Source: Lentzea waywayandensis
GTDB lineage: Bacteria; Actinomycetota; Actinomycetes; Mycobacteriales; Pseudonocardiaceae
DNA length: 64,000 bases
Reading direction: 5' to 3'
Assembly (NCBI RefSeq): GCF_900115955.1
Contig: NZ_FOYL01000002.1
Location: 682,001 to 746,000, forward strand
Position 1 is the stretch's first letter. Each line of letters starts with the position of its first letter. The translations under genes were made by a program, and so were the position numbers. Below the pieces are notes generated by a model. That model had not been told where the DNA came from, ran no database searches, and worked only from the letters and a program-made list of their open reading frames with translations. Below are positions 55,964 to 64,000 of the stretch, piece by piece.

Positions 55964-56882
55964 GGGGCCTCCAGCTCGGCATCGTCAGGTCGTCGTCGAC
56001 CTTGGTGAACACGACCTCGACTCGTTGCCCGACACTGGGCACGCCGTCCAGTTCGCCCAGCATCCGCACGCCCTCGTCCAGTTCGATCAGGGCGATGACG
56101 AACGGGGTCTGCTTGCCCGGCACCTGCGGGTGGTGGTGCACGACGTAGCTGTAGACCACGCCGTACCCCTCCGAGACGAGGTACTTCGGCTTCGTGGCAC
56201 CGCATTCCGGGCACATCGGGCCTGGTGGGTGGCGCAGCAGACCGCAGCCGCCGCACCGTTGGATGCGGAGCTCGCCCTGCCGGGTGCCTTCCCAGAAGTA
56301 CTCGGTGTCGCGGTTGACGGAGGGGCGAATGGCCTGGACCTCGGGGGGCGCCGGTTGCACGGCGGGCGTACTCGACTGGGCCGAGGCGGTTTCCGGCCGG
56401 GGGGCGTGGGCGGGCTTGAACTTCAGCACCCGGAACCGCATCTCGGCCACGGCCTCGTCGCCGACCCACCACGTGCTCCTGGTCGTGACGAACCAGCCCT
56501 CACCCAGCCCGGTCCTCTTCGGCCCGGTCACGTCCTCCAGGCTCGTCGTCACCGACAGGTGTTCGCCGACCTTGAGGTAGCGGTGGTAGGTCTGGTCGCT
56601 GTTGGTCGCGACGACCGAGGTGTAGCCGGCCTCGTCCAGGATCGACATCATCGCGCCGAGCGGGTCGTCCAGGGTGCGCTGGCCGTGCAGTCCCGCCATC
56701 GTCCAGACCTGGACCATCGCGGGCGGCGCCGTCCCCGTGTAGCCGGGGTGTTCGTCGCCGATGGCCTCCAGCCAGTTGTTGATCATCGGCTGGTTGACCG
56801 GGTCACGGGCCAGTCGTGGCGCGCATTCGCCCTGCTCGGCGATGCGGGCGGCCTCCTTCTCGATGGCAGCTTTGTCCGTCAT
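55950..56882 (-). CDS. chsH2: ChsH2: MaoC hydratase plus DUF35 aldolase-partner domain
   Basis: A 310-residue fusion. The MaoC hot-dog half (about 1-165) contains YRFRVLKF-type C-terminal strands (here EMRFRVLKFKP). A Pro/Ala-rich linker follows (about 166-190), then a DUF35 half with zinc ribbon CGGCGLLRHPPGPMCPEC and an OB-fold. ChsH1 pairs with the first half and Ltp2 with the second, linking hydration to aldol cleavage. ATG 56882 overlaps fadE29 by 4 bases. Confidence 0.93.
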   Translation of the reverse strand: MTDKAAIEKEAARIAEQGECAPRLARDPVNQPMINNWLEAIGDEHPGYTGTAPPAMVQVWTMAGLHGQRTLDDPLGAMMSILDEAGYTSVVATNSDQTYHRYLKVGEHLSVTTSLEDVTGPKRTGLGEGWFVTTRSTWWVGDEAVAEMRFRVLKFKPAHAPRPETASAQSSTPAVQPAPPEVQAIRPSVNRDTEYFWEGTRQGELRIQRCGGCGLLRHPPGPMCPECGATKPKYLVSEGYGVVYSYVVHHHPQVPGKQTPFVIALIELDEGVRMLGELDGVPSVGQRVEVVFTKVDDDLTMPSWRPRADR

Positions 56883-58006
56883 CGCACCACCCGCGGTAGT
56901 CCGAGCCCGATGTTCGCGATCAGCTCGCGCTGGATCTCCTGCACTCCCCCGCCGAACGTCAGCACGAGGTTGCGCCGCGCCTGGACGTCCAGCCACTTCG
57001 TGAGTTCCGCGGGCGCACCGTGGCGTCCGACGAGCTCCTCCATCAGGCGGCCGACGCGCTGGGTCCTGTCCGCGGCGAACACCTTCGTCGCCGACGCGTC
57101 CGCGACCTCCAGTTCACCGCTCGCCACCTGCCAGTTGAGCAGCTCGTTCACCCGGTGGACCGCCCGCGCCTCGGCGAATGCCCTTCGCACGTCCGGTTCG
57201 TCGAGGAGCTGACGTTCCGAGGCCCAGGCGTGGACCCGTTCGACCAGCGCGCCGAGCCGTCCGGACGGGCCGAGCATCACGCGCTCGTGGTTGAGCTGGG
57301 TGGTGATCAGCCGCCAGCCCTTGTTCTCCTCGCCGACCCTGCGGCCCTCGGGCACGCGAACGTCGTTGTAGTAAGTCGCGTTGACGTGGTGGGCGCCGTC
57401 GCACGTGATGATCGGCGTCCACGAGTAGCCGGGGTCGGTGGTGTCGACGATCAGGATCGTGATGCCCTTGTGCCGCGAGTCCGTTTCCCCGGTGCGGCAG
57501 GCCAGCCACACGTAGTCCGCGTCGTGGCCGCCCGTCGTGAACGTCTTCTGCCCGTTGACGACGTAGTGATCGTCTTCGCGGATCGCCTTGGTGCGCAACG
57601 CGGCCAGGTCGGTGCCCGCGTCCGGTTCGGTGTAGCCGATGGCGAAGTGCAGGTCGCCGCTGAGGATGCGCGGCAGGAAGAAGTCCTTCTGCTCCTGGGT
57701 TCCGTACGTCTGAAGCGTCGGGCCGACGGTCTGCAGCGTCACGTACGGCAGCGGGACGTCCGCGCGGGCGGCCTCGTTGACGAAGATCTGCTGCTCGATC
57801 GGCCCGAACCCCAGCCCGCCGTACTCCTTCGGCCATCCGACGCCGAGCCTTCCGTCGCGTCCCAGCCTGCGCACCAGCTCGCGGTAGGTCACGCCGTGCC
57901 GTTCGGTCAGCATCGCCTCGCGTTCGGCGTCGGACATGACGGTCGCGAAGTACTCGCGCAGCTCGTCGCGCAGCTTGAGCTGCTCGGCGGTGAGGTCAAT
58001 GAACAT
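56879..58006 (-). CDS. fadE29: Acyl-CoA dehydrogenase FadE29 (ChsE2)
   Basis: A 375-residue acyl-CoA dehydrogenase subunit: GVGWPKEYGGLGFGPIEQQ, YTEPDAGTDLAALRTKA, GQKTFTTGGHDADYVWLACRTG and C-terminal FGGGVQEIQRELIAN. It pairs with FadE28 to form the heterotetramer dehydrogenating the isopropyl-CoA side chain. It overlaps fadE28 by 11 bases and chsH2 by 4. Confidence 0.93.
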   Translation of the reverse strand: MFIDLTAEQLKLRDELREYFATVMSDAEREAMLTERHGVTYRELVRRLGRDGRLGVGWPKEYGGLGFGPIEQQIFVNEAARADVPLPYVTLQTVGPTLQTYGTQEQKDFFLPRILSGDLHFAIGYTEPDAGTDLAALRTKAIREDDHYVVNGQKTFTTGGHDADYVWLACRTGETDSRHKGITILIVDTTDPGYSWTPIITCDGAHHVNATYYNDVRVPEGRRVGEENKGWRLITTQLNHERVMLGPSGRLGALVERVHAWASERQLLDEPDVRRAFAEARAVHRVNELLNWQVASGELEVADASATKVFAADRTQRVGRLMEELVGRHGAPAELTKWLDVQARRNLVLTFGGGVQEIQRELIANIGLGLPRVVR

Positions 58007-58958
58007 CGATGGCTCCCAAGCGGTGCTCCACTCCGCCGACGAACCGCGTCAGCTCCTTGGCCAGGCCGTAGTAGCGGTGCATCGGGTAGGTGATGTCGAG
58101 CCCGAGGCCGCCGTGCAGGTGGTGACAGGTGTGCACGGCCGGCAGGGCCTCGGCCGCGAGCCAGTAGGCGGCGGTGCCGAGGTCGTTGTCGTCGAGGCTC
58201 CAGGCGGCGGTCAGCGCGGCCAGATGCAGGGTGCGGGAGGCGATGTAGACGTCCGCGACCAGGCACGCCGCCGCCTGGAACGTCGCCAGCGGCTTGCCGA
58301 ACTGGTGACGGGTGCCGACGTGCTCGACGGTGAGGTCGAGGGCTCCGGCCAGGACGCCGTCCGCCACCGCTACCGCTCCGGCCAGGGCGAACCGGCGGAT
58401 GTCGTCCGCCGCGCCTTCGAGGAGCTCACCCCGGGCGCCTTCGAACCGCACGGTTTCGTCCGATATGGACACTCCGGGCTGCGAAGGATCCACGACGAAG
58501 ACACCGTTGCTCGTGCTGACGAGGATTCGTTGTGCCTCGGCGGCGTACGGCACGTTGATCTTCATGCCGAAGATGCCGTCCGGTCCCGCCACGGTTCTCG
58601 GGTCGGCAGGCAAGGGCTTCGACGGCTCGCTCAACGCGGCCGTCAGCACGCCGTGCTGTTCGGTCACCAGTGGCAGCAGGGCGTCCTGCTGTTCTGCGGT
58701 GCCGTGGCGCACGATCGGCAACACGCCCAACGCAAGGGTGGCCAGCGCCGGAACGTCCACCGCCCGTCGGCCGACCTCGGTGAGCAGCACGGCCGTCTCC
58801 AGCACGCCGAGCCCGTCACCACCAAGCCGTTCCGGAACGGCCAGGGCCAGCAACCCCGCCTCCCCCAACGCTTTCCAGGGGGTGCCGCTCTCCCTGCCCA
58901 GCACGTCGGCCGCCAGGGTGGCGATCTCGCGCTGGGTCTCGTCGAGCTGGAAATCCAT
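57996..58958 (-). CDS. fadE28: Acyl-CoA dehydrogenase FadE28 (ChsE1)
   Basis: A 320-residue partner subunit: GEAGLLALAVPERLGGDGLG, GTRHQFGKPLATFQAA and LHGGLGLDITYPMHRYY. ChsE1 lacks half of the usual active site and needs ChsE2. ATG 58958 immediately follows the fadE34 stop (TAG 58959-58961 minus strand). Confidence 0.93.
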   Translation of the reverse strand: MDFQLDETQREIATLAADVLGRESGTPWKALGEAGLLALAVPERLGGDGLGVLETAVLLTEVGRRAVDVPALATLALGVLPIVRHGTAEQQDALLPLVTEQHGVLTAALSEPSKPLPADPRTVAGPDGIFGMKINVPYAAEAQRILVSTSNGVFVVDPSQPGVSISDETVRFEGARGELLEGAADDIRRFALAGAVAVADGVLAGALDLTVEHVGTRHQFGKPLATFQAAACLVADVYIASRTLHLAALTAAWSLDDNDLGTAAYWLAAEALPAVHTCHHLHGGLGLDITYPMHRYYGLAKELTRFVGGVEHRLGAIDVH

Positions 58959-60860
58959 CTAGGGCTCCCTCGGTAGACCGAGAATGCGTTCACCAGCAAG
59001 GTTCATCAACACCTGCGTCGTTCCGCCCGCGATGCTCAGGCACCGGGTCAGCAGGAACTCGTAGATCAGCTCACCTTCGACCGCAGCTTCCGGACCGAGC
59101 AGCTCGACCGCGAACTCGGCGACGTCCTGCCGCTGTCGCACCCCGGCCAGCTTGCGCACGCTGGACTCGGCGCCCGGCTCCTGCCCGCTCAGCACCCGCA
59201 GACTCGCCCGCAGGTCCAGCACGGACACCGCCAGTCCCTGCGCTACCAGGGCACCCAGCCGTTCCGCGTGGTCCGGAGCCGCGGGCGACCTCAGGACCTG
59301 CTCCAGCGGCTCGCCGAGTGCCGAGCCCATCGCGACGCGTTCGTTCGCGAGGGTGGTGCGCGCCAGCCGCCAGCCGTCGTTCACCGCGCCGACCACGCAG
59401 TCGTCCGGCACGAACACGTCGTCCAGGAAGACCTCGTTGAACCGCGCGTCGCCGGTGATCTCCCGCAACGGCCGCACGTCCACCCCGGCCGCGCGCATGT
59501 CGACCAGGAAGTACGTGATGCCCTTGTGCTTCGGGACGCTGGAGTCCGTACGGGCCAGGCAGATCGCCCAGTCGGCCTGGTGTGCGAGCGACGTCCAGAC
59601 CTTCTGCCCGGTGAGCTTCCAGCCGCCGTCGACCTTGAGAGCCTTGGTGCGCAACGAGGCCAGGTCAGAGCCGGCCTCGGGTTCGCTGAACAGCTGACAC
59701 CAGGTCAGCTCGCCGCTCAACGTCGGCGGCACGAACCGCGCCTGCTGCTCCGGCGTGCCGTGGCGGAGGATCGTCGGTCCCGCCCAGCCGCCGATGATCA
59801 GGTCCGGCCTGCGCACCCCGGCACGGACGAACTCGCTGTCGATGACCATCTGCCTGGCCTGGTCGGCGTCCTGCCCGTACGGCCTGGGCCAGTGCGGCAC
59901 CAGGAACCCGCTGTCCGCCAGCCGTTCCCGTTGAGCCGCGGGATCCAGCCCGGCGATCTCCTCCGCGAACGTCCGCACGTCGGGATCTGACTCGACCTGA
60001 ACGGTGAGCGACCGTCGCGCTCCCGCCAACGCCAGCTCGGCGACACGTCGGCGCCACTGCGCGACGCCGCCCGCGAGTTGCTGTAGCGCCAACGCCCGGC
60101 GCAGGTAGCGGTGCGCGTCGTGCTCCCAGGTGAAGCCGATGCCGCCGAGCACCTGGATGCAGTCCTTGGCGTTGCGGACGGCCGCGTCGAACGCCACCGC
60201 GGCCGCGACCGCCGCCGCCAGCGGATGTTCGTCCTCGCCGACCGACCGCGCCGCGTCCCAGGCCACCGACGACGCCTGCTCCGCGCGGCACAGCATCTCC
60301 ACGCAGAGGTGCTTCACGGCCTGGAACGACCCGATGACACGCCCGAACTGCTGACGCTGTTTCGCGTACTCCACAGCGGTGTTCAGGCACCACGCGGCGA
60401 CCCCGCTCGCCTCGGCGGCCATCAACGTCACCGCGAGGTCGGTCGGGTCCGCTGTGACGTCCCCCGGCGCGTTGACCGTGACCGAGGCGAGCGAACGTGA
60501 GTGGTCCACGGATTCGAGCGGCGTCACCGAGACCTGCCCGGCCGGCACGAGCATCCAGCTGTCCGTTTTGAGCAACAGGTGCGTCGCTTCGGCGGCACCG
60601 ACCACATGACGGGACGAGAACCCGAAGCCGGCGACCCCCTCGAAGTCGGGGAACAGCACCGACACCAGCGCCGTGGGCAGCAACGGCCCCGGCACGAGGT
60701 TCTCGGCCGCCCGCTCCAGCATCACCGCGAGATCGGCGACCGTGCCGCCCTCCCGCGTCACCTCGAAGAACCCGACCTTGACGAGATCCGCCCACTCACC
60801 CTTGGCGGCGTCCACGCTGTCGCGCAGGGCGCGTTGTTCCCCGGTCGTGGCGATCGGCAT
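58959..60860 (-). CDS. fadE34: Fused acyl-CoA dehydrogenase FadE34 (ChsE3)
   Basis: A 633-residue fused two-domain acyl-CoA dehydrogenase. The N-half (1-285) resembles the small subunit (QQFGRVIGSFQAVKHLC, GGIGFTWEHDAHRY). The C-half (300-633) resembles the large subunit (FSEPEAGSDLASLRTKA, GQKVWTSLAHQADWAICLART, FNEVFLDDVFVPDD). It is shorter than the M. tuberculosis FadE34 of about 710 residues, mostly at the N-terminus. It dehydrogenates the C5 cholesterol side-chain CoA. ATG 60860 has GGAGG 6 bases upstream. It leads the operon with the igr genes and is divergent from kstR. Confidence 0.92.
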   Translation of the reverse strand: MPIATTGEQRALRDSVDAAKGEWADLVKVGFFEVTREGGTVADLAVMLERAAENLVPGPLLPTALVSVLFPDFEGVAGFGFSSRHVVGAAEATHLLLKTDSWMLVPAGQVSVTPLESVDHSRSLASVTVNAPGDVTADPTDLAVTLMAAEASGVAAWCLNTAVEYAKQRQQFGRVIGSFQAVKHLCVEMLCRAEQASSVAWDAARSVGEDEHPLAAAVAAAVAFDAAVRNAKDCIQVLGGIGFTWEHDAHRYLRRALALQQLAGGVAQWRRRVAELALAGARRSLTVQVESDPDVRTFAEEIAGLDPAAQRERLADSGFLVPHWPRPYGQDADQARQMVIDSEFVRAGVRRPDLIIGGWAGPTILRHGTPEQQARFVPPTLSGELTWCQLFSEPEAGSDLASLRTKALKVDGGWKLTGQKVWTSLAHQADWAICLARTDSSVPKHKGITYFLVDMRAAGVDVRPLREITGDARFNEVFLDDVFVPDDCVVGAVNDGWRLARTTLANERVAMGSALGEPLEQVLRSPAAPDHAERLGALVAQGLAVSVLDLRASLRVLSGQEPGAESSVRKLAGVRQRQDVAEFAVELLGPEAAVEGELIYEFLLTRCLSIAGGTTQVLMNLAGERILGLPREP

Positions 60861-60890
60861 GCGGCCTCCTCCAGTACATGAAGAAGTTTA

Positions 60891-60904
60891 TAGAACGTGT
60901 TCTA
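60891..60904. promoter_or_regulatory. KstR operator of fadE34 operon
   Basis: TAGAACGTGTTCTA, a near-perfect palindrome fitting the KstR consensus at every base. It is 30 bases upstream of the fadE34 ATG. Confidence 0.95.
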
Positions 60905-60958
60905 TTTCCGGCAACAGATCATGGCTGGGAAACCGATCGAGTATGATGCGAAGGCAGC

Positions 60959-60972
60959 TGCAACACGTTCCA
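60959..60972. promoter_or_regulatory. KstR operator at kstR (autoregulation)
   Basis: TGCAACACGTTCCA fits TnnAACnnGTTnnA and ends at the AGGAGG Shine-Dalgarno of kstR (60973-60978), 14 bases before its GTG. Binding would block kstR transcription or initiation. Confidence 0.88.
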
Positions 60973-60986
60973 GGAGGATCATCTCC

Positions 60987-61595
60987 GTGTCACCTTCGAA
61001 GTCGCGCACGGACGCGCTCATGGCGGGCGACGAGCTCAGCTCGGCCGCCCAGCGCGAGCGTCGCAAGCGGATCGTCGACGCGACCATCGCGCTGGCGTCG
61101 AAGGGCGGGTTCGACGCCGTCCAGATGCGCGCCGTGGCCGACCGCGCGGACGTCGCGCTGGGCACGTTGTACCGCTACTTCCCCTCGAAGGTCCACCTGC
61201 TCGTGTCGAGCCTCGCGGTGGAACTGGAACGCGCCCAGGAGAAGATGGACCGCACCACCGTCCCCGGCGAGAGCCCGTACGAGCGCGTGCTGTTCGTGCT
61301 CGGCCGCATCACCAGGGGCCTTCAGCGCAACCCGCACCTCACCGAGGCGATGACGCGCGCGTTCACCTTCGCCGACGCCTCCGCGGGCGCCGAGATCGAC
61401 CGCGTCTCGCTGCTCATGGAGAGCATGTTCACCAAGGCGATGAGCGACGACGCACCGACCGAGGAGCAGAAGGCCATCGCCCGCGTCATCGGCGACGTGT
61501 GGCTGTCGAACCTCGTCGCCTGGGTCACGCGCCGCGCCACCGCCACGGACGTCGCGAACCGCCTCGAACTCACGGTGCGCCTGCTGCTGAAGTGA
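60987..61595 (+). CDS. kstR: TetR-family repressor KstR
   Basis: A 202-residue TetR regulator almost identical in pattern to mycobacterial KstR: LSSAAQRERRKRIVDATIALASKGG, QMRAVADRADVALGTLYRYFPSKVHLLVSSL (helix-turn-helix) and VWLSNLVAWVTRRATATDV. KstR represses the side-chain and ring A/B genes, released by a 3-oxocholestenoyl-CoA thioester. GTG 60987 has AGGAGG 8 bases upstream; upstream in-frame codons run through the operators. Divergent from fadE34 as in M. tuberculosis. Confidence 0.95.
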   Translation: MSPSKSRTDALMAGDELSSAAQRERRKRIVDATIALASKGGFDAVQMRAVADRADVALGTLYRYFPSKVHLLVSSLAVELERAQEKMDRTTVPGESPYERVLFVLGRITRGLQRNPHLTEAMTRAFTFADASAGAEIDRVSLLMESMFTKAMSDDAPTEEQKAIARVIGDVWLSNLVAWVTRRATATDVANRLELTVRLLLK

Positions 61596-61631
61596 GCCCG
61601 CCGGCGTCGCGACGTCACTAGGATCGGCGGC

Positions 61632-63041
61632 ATGGGTCTGCACGGCGACGCCGCCTTCCGGTTCCTCGTTCCCGACGCACCCCCGTACCGCCGCACGGAC
61701 GGAGATCGCGTCCCGTCGCTCGCCCCGTCCCGCATCGGCGTGCTGAACCAGCTGCGGACGACGCCCGGCATCGCCCGCCCGAGCCTGGTGTCCTCGTGGT
61801 CGGGGTCGATCGACCGGCTGCTGCTCGCGTTCCCGTCCTACGGCGTGCACACCCCGGAGCTGACGGCCGGCTACCGGTCGGTGATCGGCGCGCTGCGGCC
61901 GGGCACCGGGTTCGTCGTGGTGCACCACGAGAGCGACCGCCAGACCGTCGAGGGCTGGTTCACCGAGGCCGGGCACACCGCCCAGTACGTGCCGATGCCC
62001 GACTACGTGGACTTCACGGACTGGGCGGAGGACGGCTACCTCGCGCTCACCGACCAGGGCGAGGCCGGGACGTACCTGCTGGAACCGTGGTCGTTCCCCC
62101 GCTCCGGCGACTCGCTGATCGCGGACGCCGTCGAGGAGTTCGGCTCGGTGCGGGCAACGCAGGCGCCACTGGTGTTCCAGGGCGGCAACTGCCTGATCGG
62201 TGACGACTTCTGGCTGCTCGGCACCGACTACTTCCTGGACACGCTGGAGCTCGTCCAGAGCGGTGAGCTGCCGATCTCCGTGCCGGCGGGGCGGACGGCC
62301 GTGGAGTTCGTCCGGGAACTGTTCCGCAGGCACGTCGACAGCGACCGCGAACTGGTCCTGGTCGGTACGAACCGCCCGTTGGGGCTCAAGGCTTACTACG
62401 CGACGGTCGAGGCCGGTGAGTACCACCTGGACATTCCGGGCGGAGGCGTCGGAGACGTCCAGCCGATCTTCCACATCGACATGTTCGTCACGCCGGTCGG
62501 ACGGGTGGACGGCCGGTTCCGCGTGCTGGTCGGCAGCCCCGCGCTCGCGGACACCGCACTCGGCACCAGGTCGCCGTACGGCCTGCAGAACGCCTACGAC
62601 GAGATCGCGGCGGACTTCGAGGCACGCGGCTTCGACGTCGTGCGCAACCCGCTCGTGCACCGGCCGCACATCTCCCAGCAGCTCACGTTCGCCGCCCTGC
62701 GCGCGTTCGCCGACACCCCCGACGGCGCCGAACTGCGCGAGGTGGTCGCCGAGTTCGCGGCGGCGGGTGCCGTGGCCGACACGACGGTCAAGGTGCGGCC
62801 GTGGCACCACATCACCTGGAACAACTGCCTCGTCGAGAACAGCGCGGAAGTGGGCAGGAACGTCTACCTGCCCACGTTCGGCCACGGTGAGAACGCCGAC
62901 CTCGCCGTGATCGACGACGAGATGGAGCGGCTGTGGGGCGACATGGGGTTCTCGGTCCACCGGCTCGCCGACTTCAACCCGTTCGCCAGCCGCCAGGGCG
63001 TGGTCCACTGCATCAAGAAGTACCTGGAGCGCGGCGCGTAG
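61632..63041 (+). CDS. Guanidino-group deiminase-like enzyme (PAD/arginine deiminase superfamily)
   Basis: A 469-residue protein with features of the pentein guanidino-modifying fold: FQGGNCLIGDDFW (Asn/Asp substrate loop), FHIDMFVTPVG (His-Asp pair) and C-terminal GVVHCIKKYL, where Cys is the likely nucleophile. Enzymes of this group deiminate arginine, agmatine or peptidyl-arginine. The start ATG 61632 follows GGCGGC; no signal peptide. It stands alone 36 bases after kstR and has no KstR box, so it is probably unrelated to the steroid regulon. Substrate unknown. Confidence 0.75.
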   Translation: MGLHGDAAFRFLVPDAPPYRRTDGDRVPSLAPSRIGVLNQLRTTPGIARPSLVSSWSGSIDRLLLAFPSYGVHTPELTAGYRSVIGALRPGTGFVVVHHESDRQTVEGWFTEAGHTAQYVPMPDYVDFTDWAEDGYLALTDQGEAGTYLLEPWSFPRSGDSLIADAVEEFGSVRATQAPLVFQGGNCLIGDDFWLLGTDYFLDTLELVQSGELPISVPAGRTAVEFVRELFRRHVDSDRELVLVGTNRPLGLKAYYATVEAGEYHLDIPGGGVGDVQPIFHIDMFVTPVGRVDGRFRVLVGSPALADTALGTRSPYGLQNAYDEIAADFEARGFDVVRNPLVHRPHISQQLTFAALRAFADTPDGAELREVVAEFAAAGAVADTTVKVRPWHHITWNNCLVENSAEVGRNVYLPTFGHGENADLAVIDDEMERLWGDMGFSVHRLADFNPFASRQGVVHCIKKYLERGA

Positions 63042-63114
63042 TCCCCCGGAATGATCCGCGAGTCACACCGCCGAACGATGCCGGCGCACGGCGTTCACCC
63101 CTAACGTCTGTCCT

Positions 63115-63516
63115 ATGAAGACGCTCGTGGTGGTCCTCGTCGTGCTGGCCGTGGTCGGCGGCGGGACCGTTGCCCTGGTGAACCACTTCGGCGGCTGGAC
63201 GACGCTCATCGGCAAGGGCTGGGCGATCACCTACGAGGTCTCGTCCCAGCCCGCCGAGTCGCTCGTGGACGTGACGTACACCGAGTCGCCCACCCGGTAC
63301 CGCAAGGAGACGCCGCAGAACGTCAGCGTCTCGAAGCCGCTGCCGTGGACGTTCGAGGTCGTGATCAACGCCGGCGAGAAGGCGCAGGTCACCGCGACGC
63401 CCAAGGGCGACCAGGTGCTGACGTGCCGCATCCTGCTCGACGGCGTCAAGGAGCTGGCGACCGCGACGGCGCCGGCCGGCCAGAAGGTCAGCTGCGAGGC
63501 CGTGACCGGTACCTGA
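63115..63516 (+). CDS. MmpS-like membrane-anchored protein
   Basis: A 133-residue protein. A single N-terminal membrane anchor (TLVVVLVVLAVVGGGTVALV, about 3-22) precedes a beta-rich extracytoplasmic domain with ITYEVSSQPA, VTYTES, LPWTFEVVINAGEKAQVTATP and TCRILLDG, the MmpS transport-accessory pattern. MmpS proteins partner MmpL exporters in mycobacteria; no mmpL gene is here. Its 3' end overlaps the convergent small membrane gene by 29 bases. Confidence 0.8.
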   Translation: MKTLVVVLVVLAVVGGGTVALVNHFGGWTTLIGKGWAITYEVSSQPAESLVDVTYTESPTRYRKETPQNVSVSKPLPWTFEVVINAGEKAQVTATPKGDQVLTCRILLDGVKELATATAPAGQKVSCEAVTGT

Positions 63517-63688
63517 TGATCGGCGGTACCACGACGACCACGACGACTCCCATGATCACGTAGGTCCACGGAGCCTCGATCCCCAGCAGGCTCACGGCAA
63601 TGCCCATCACCAGACCCAGCACGACAAGTCCGAGCACGATCAACGCCTGCTCTCCGCCTCGCGACACGAGGGCCCCCTCCCCAGTCAT
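63488..63688 (-). CDS. Small membrane protein with two TM segments
   Basis: A 66-residue protein with two strongly hydrophobic segments (ALIVLGLVVLGLVMGIAVSL at about 14-33 and YVIMGVVVVVVVPPII at about 42-58) and a basic tail RYRSRPRS. No known domain. ATG 63688 was chosen as the first good start with a purine-rich leader (AAGGAC, 4 bases upstream). It overlaps the MmpS-like gene end. Function unknown. Confidence 0.6.
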   Translation of the reverse strand: MTGEGALVSRGGEQALIVLGLVVLGLVMGIAVSLLGIEAPWTYVIMGVVVVVVVPPIIRYRSRPRS

Positions 63689-63739
63689 GTCCTTGCGGGT
63701 CGGCCGACCGGGTACCGCGTCAAACCTGCCGGCACCGCG

Positions 63740-63769
63740 ACGGGCGCCCCGGGAACCCGAGGCGCCCGT
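63740..63769 (-). terminator. Hairpin terminator after the right-edge gene
   Basis: Perfect 9-base inverted repeat ACGGGCGCC (63740-63748) / GGCGCCCGT (63761-63769) with a 12-base loop, 6 bases after the minus-strand stop at 63775. No T-run follows on the minus strand (CGCGGTG), so termination strength is uncertain. Confidence 0.6.
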
Positions 63770-63774
63770 TGGGG

Positions 63775-64000
63775 TCACACGTTGTCGACGTGCGCGACGC
63801 CCGCGTTGCGGTAGTCCTGCACCGCCGTCCTCACCTGGGCCGGGCTCAGCACCTGGTCCTTGGCGAAGTACACGTAGTCGACCTCCTGCTGGTACGCGCG
63901 TTCGGCGCTGCTGCCCTGCAGGCCGCCCGAGATGAACCACAGGTTGAAGTTGATCGACATCGGCGTCTCCGGGTAGTACTTGTCGCCGTGGTCGGCGACC
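63775..64000 (-). CDS. C-terminal fragment, possible secreted glycosidase (GH16-like)
   Basis: The reading frame enters from the right edge and ends at 63775 (at least 74 residues visible). It includes GDKYYPETPMSINFNLWFISG, here noted as YYPETP...FNLWF, a pattern close to the substrate-strand region of concanavalin-fold GH16 enzymes (PQTP followed by a LW motif). The tail reads YVYFAKDQVLSPAQV. The 5' part, with any signal peptide and catalytic motif, lies beyond the window, so this is a weak assignment. Confidence 0.5.
   Translation of the reverse strand, partial: VADHGDKYYPETPMSINFNLWFISGGLQGSSAERAYQQEVDYVYFAKDQVLSPAQVRTAVQDYRNAGVAHVDNV

Overview
The window is high-GC DNA with heavy use of GTG starts and tightly overlapping genes (ATGA, GTGA or TGATG junctions), typical of an actinomycete. 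It carries F420-dependent oxidoreductases, an MmpS-like protein and a complete mycobacterial/rhodococcal-type cholesterol catabolism locus with both KstR and KstR2. Gene content suggests Mycobacteriales or Pseudonocardiales. Pseudonocardiaceae is my inference, because gene order differs from Mycobacterium and the left island resembles cassettes of filamentous actinomycetes.

Region A (1-12147) is not steroid-related. A six-gene minus-strand operon (12147 to 3415) encodes a stand-alone radical SAM activase, a coiled-coil protein, a tandem CbbX/SpoVK-type AAA+ ATPase, a zinc-ribbon beta-propeller protein, a possible GrpE-like protein and an Hsp70-like ATPase with a hydrophobic C-terminal segment. 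Facing it is a plus-strand pair: a second, degenerate Hsp70/actin-fold protein and a coiled-coil protein. At the left edge a trypsin-co-occurring (Trypco1-like) protein overlaps a trypsin-like protease. I see no published system I can match to the whole set. It looks like a chaperone/AAA+/protease surveillance or conflict cassette and is the best candidate for something undescribed.

Region B (12227-25412) holds the first KstR-type steroid genes: acyl-CoA ligase, PPOX protein and a Tat-signal KstD; F420 oxidoreductase; DUF35 protein, ltp4 and ltp3 (the Rv3520c-Rv3523 block); a TnpB-only IS200/IS605-type insertion; F420 oxidoreductase plus an NTF2-fold protein; cyp125 and fadA5. Region C (25396-40846) is the KstR2 regulon for rings C/D and the propionate remnant: two SDRs and a kinase-like gene; echA20-ipdA-ipdB-ipdC; fadE30-ipdF-kstR2-fadA6; fadD3-ech-fadE31-fadE32-fadE33 plus one unknown gene.

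A MerR regulator and a methyltransferase (40843-42090) separate this from Region D (42076-54461), which covers ring A/B degradation. One minus-strand operon carries a KstD-like flavoprotein, hsaE, hsaG, hsaF, hsaA, hsaD, hsaC and hsaB. The divergent plus-strand operon carries kstD, kshA, a small Cys-rich gene, kshB and a chsH3-type hydratase. Region E (54441-61595) is side-chain removal: fadE34, fadE28, fadE29, chsH2, chsH1 and ltp2 form one operon divergent from kstR.

CYP125, the ligase, FadA5, ChsE/ChsH and Ltp2 shorten the side chain. KstD and KshAB open ring B. HsaA-G degrade rings A/B to propanal and pyruvate and release HIP. FadD3, FadE30-33, the Ipd proteins, EchA20 and FadA6 finish HIP. 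KstR boxes (TnnAACnnGTTnnA) precede the Region B, D and E operons, and KstR2-type boxes precede two Region C operons. The right edge (61632-64000) holds a guanidino-group deiminase-like enzyme, an MmpS-like protein, a small membrane protein and the 3' end of a possible secreted glycosidase.
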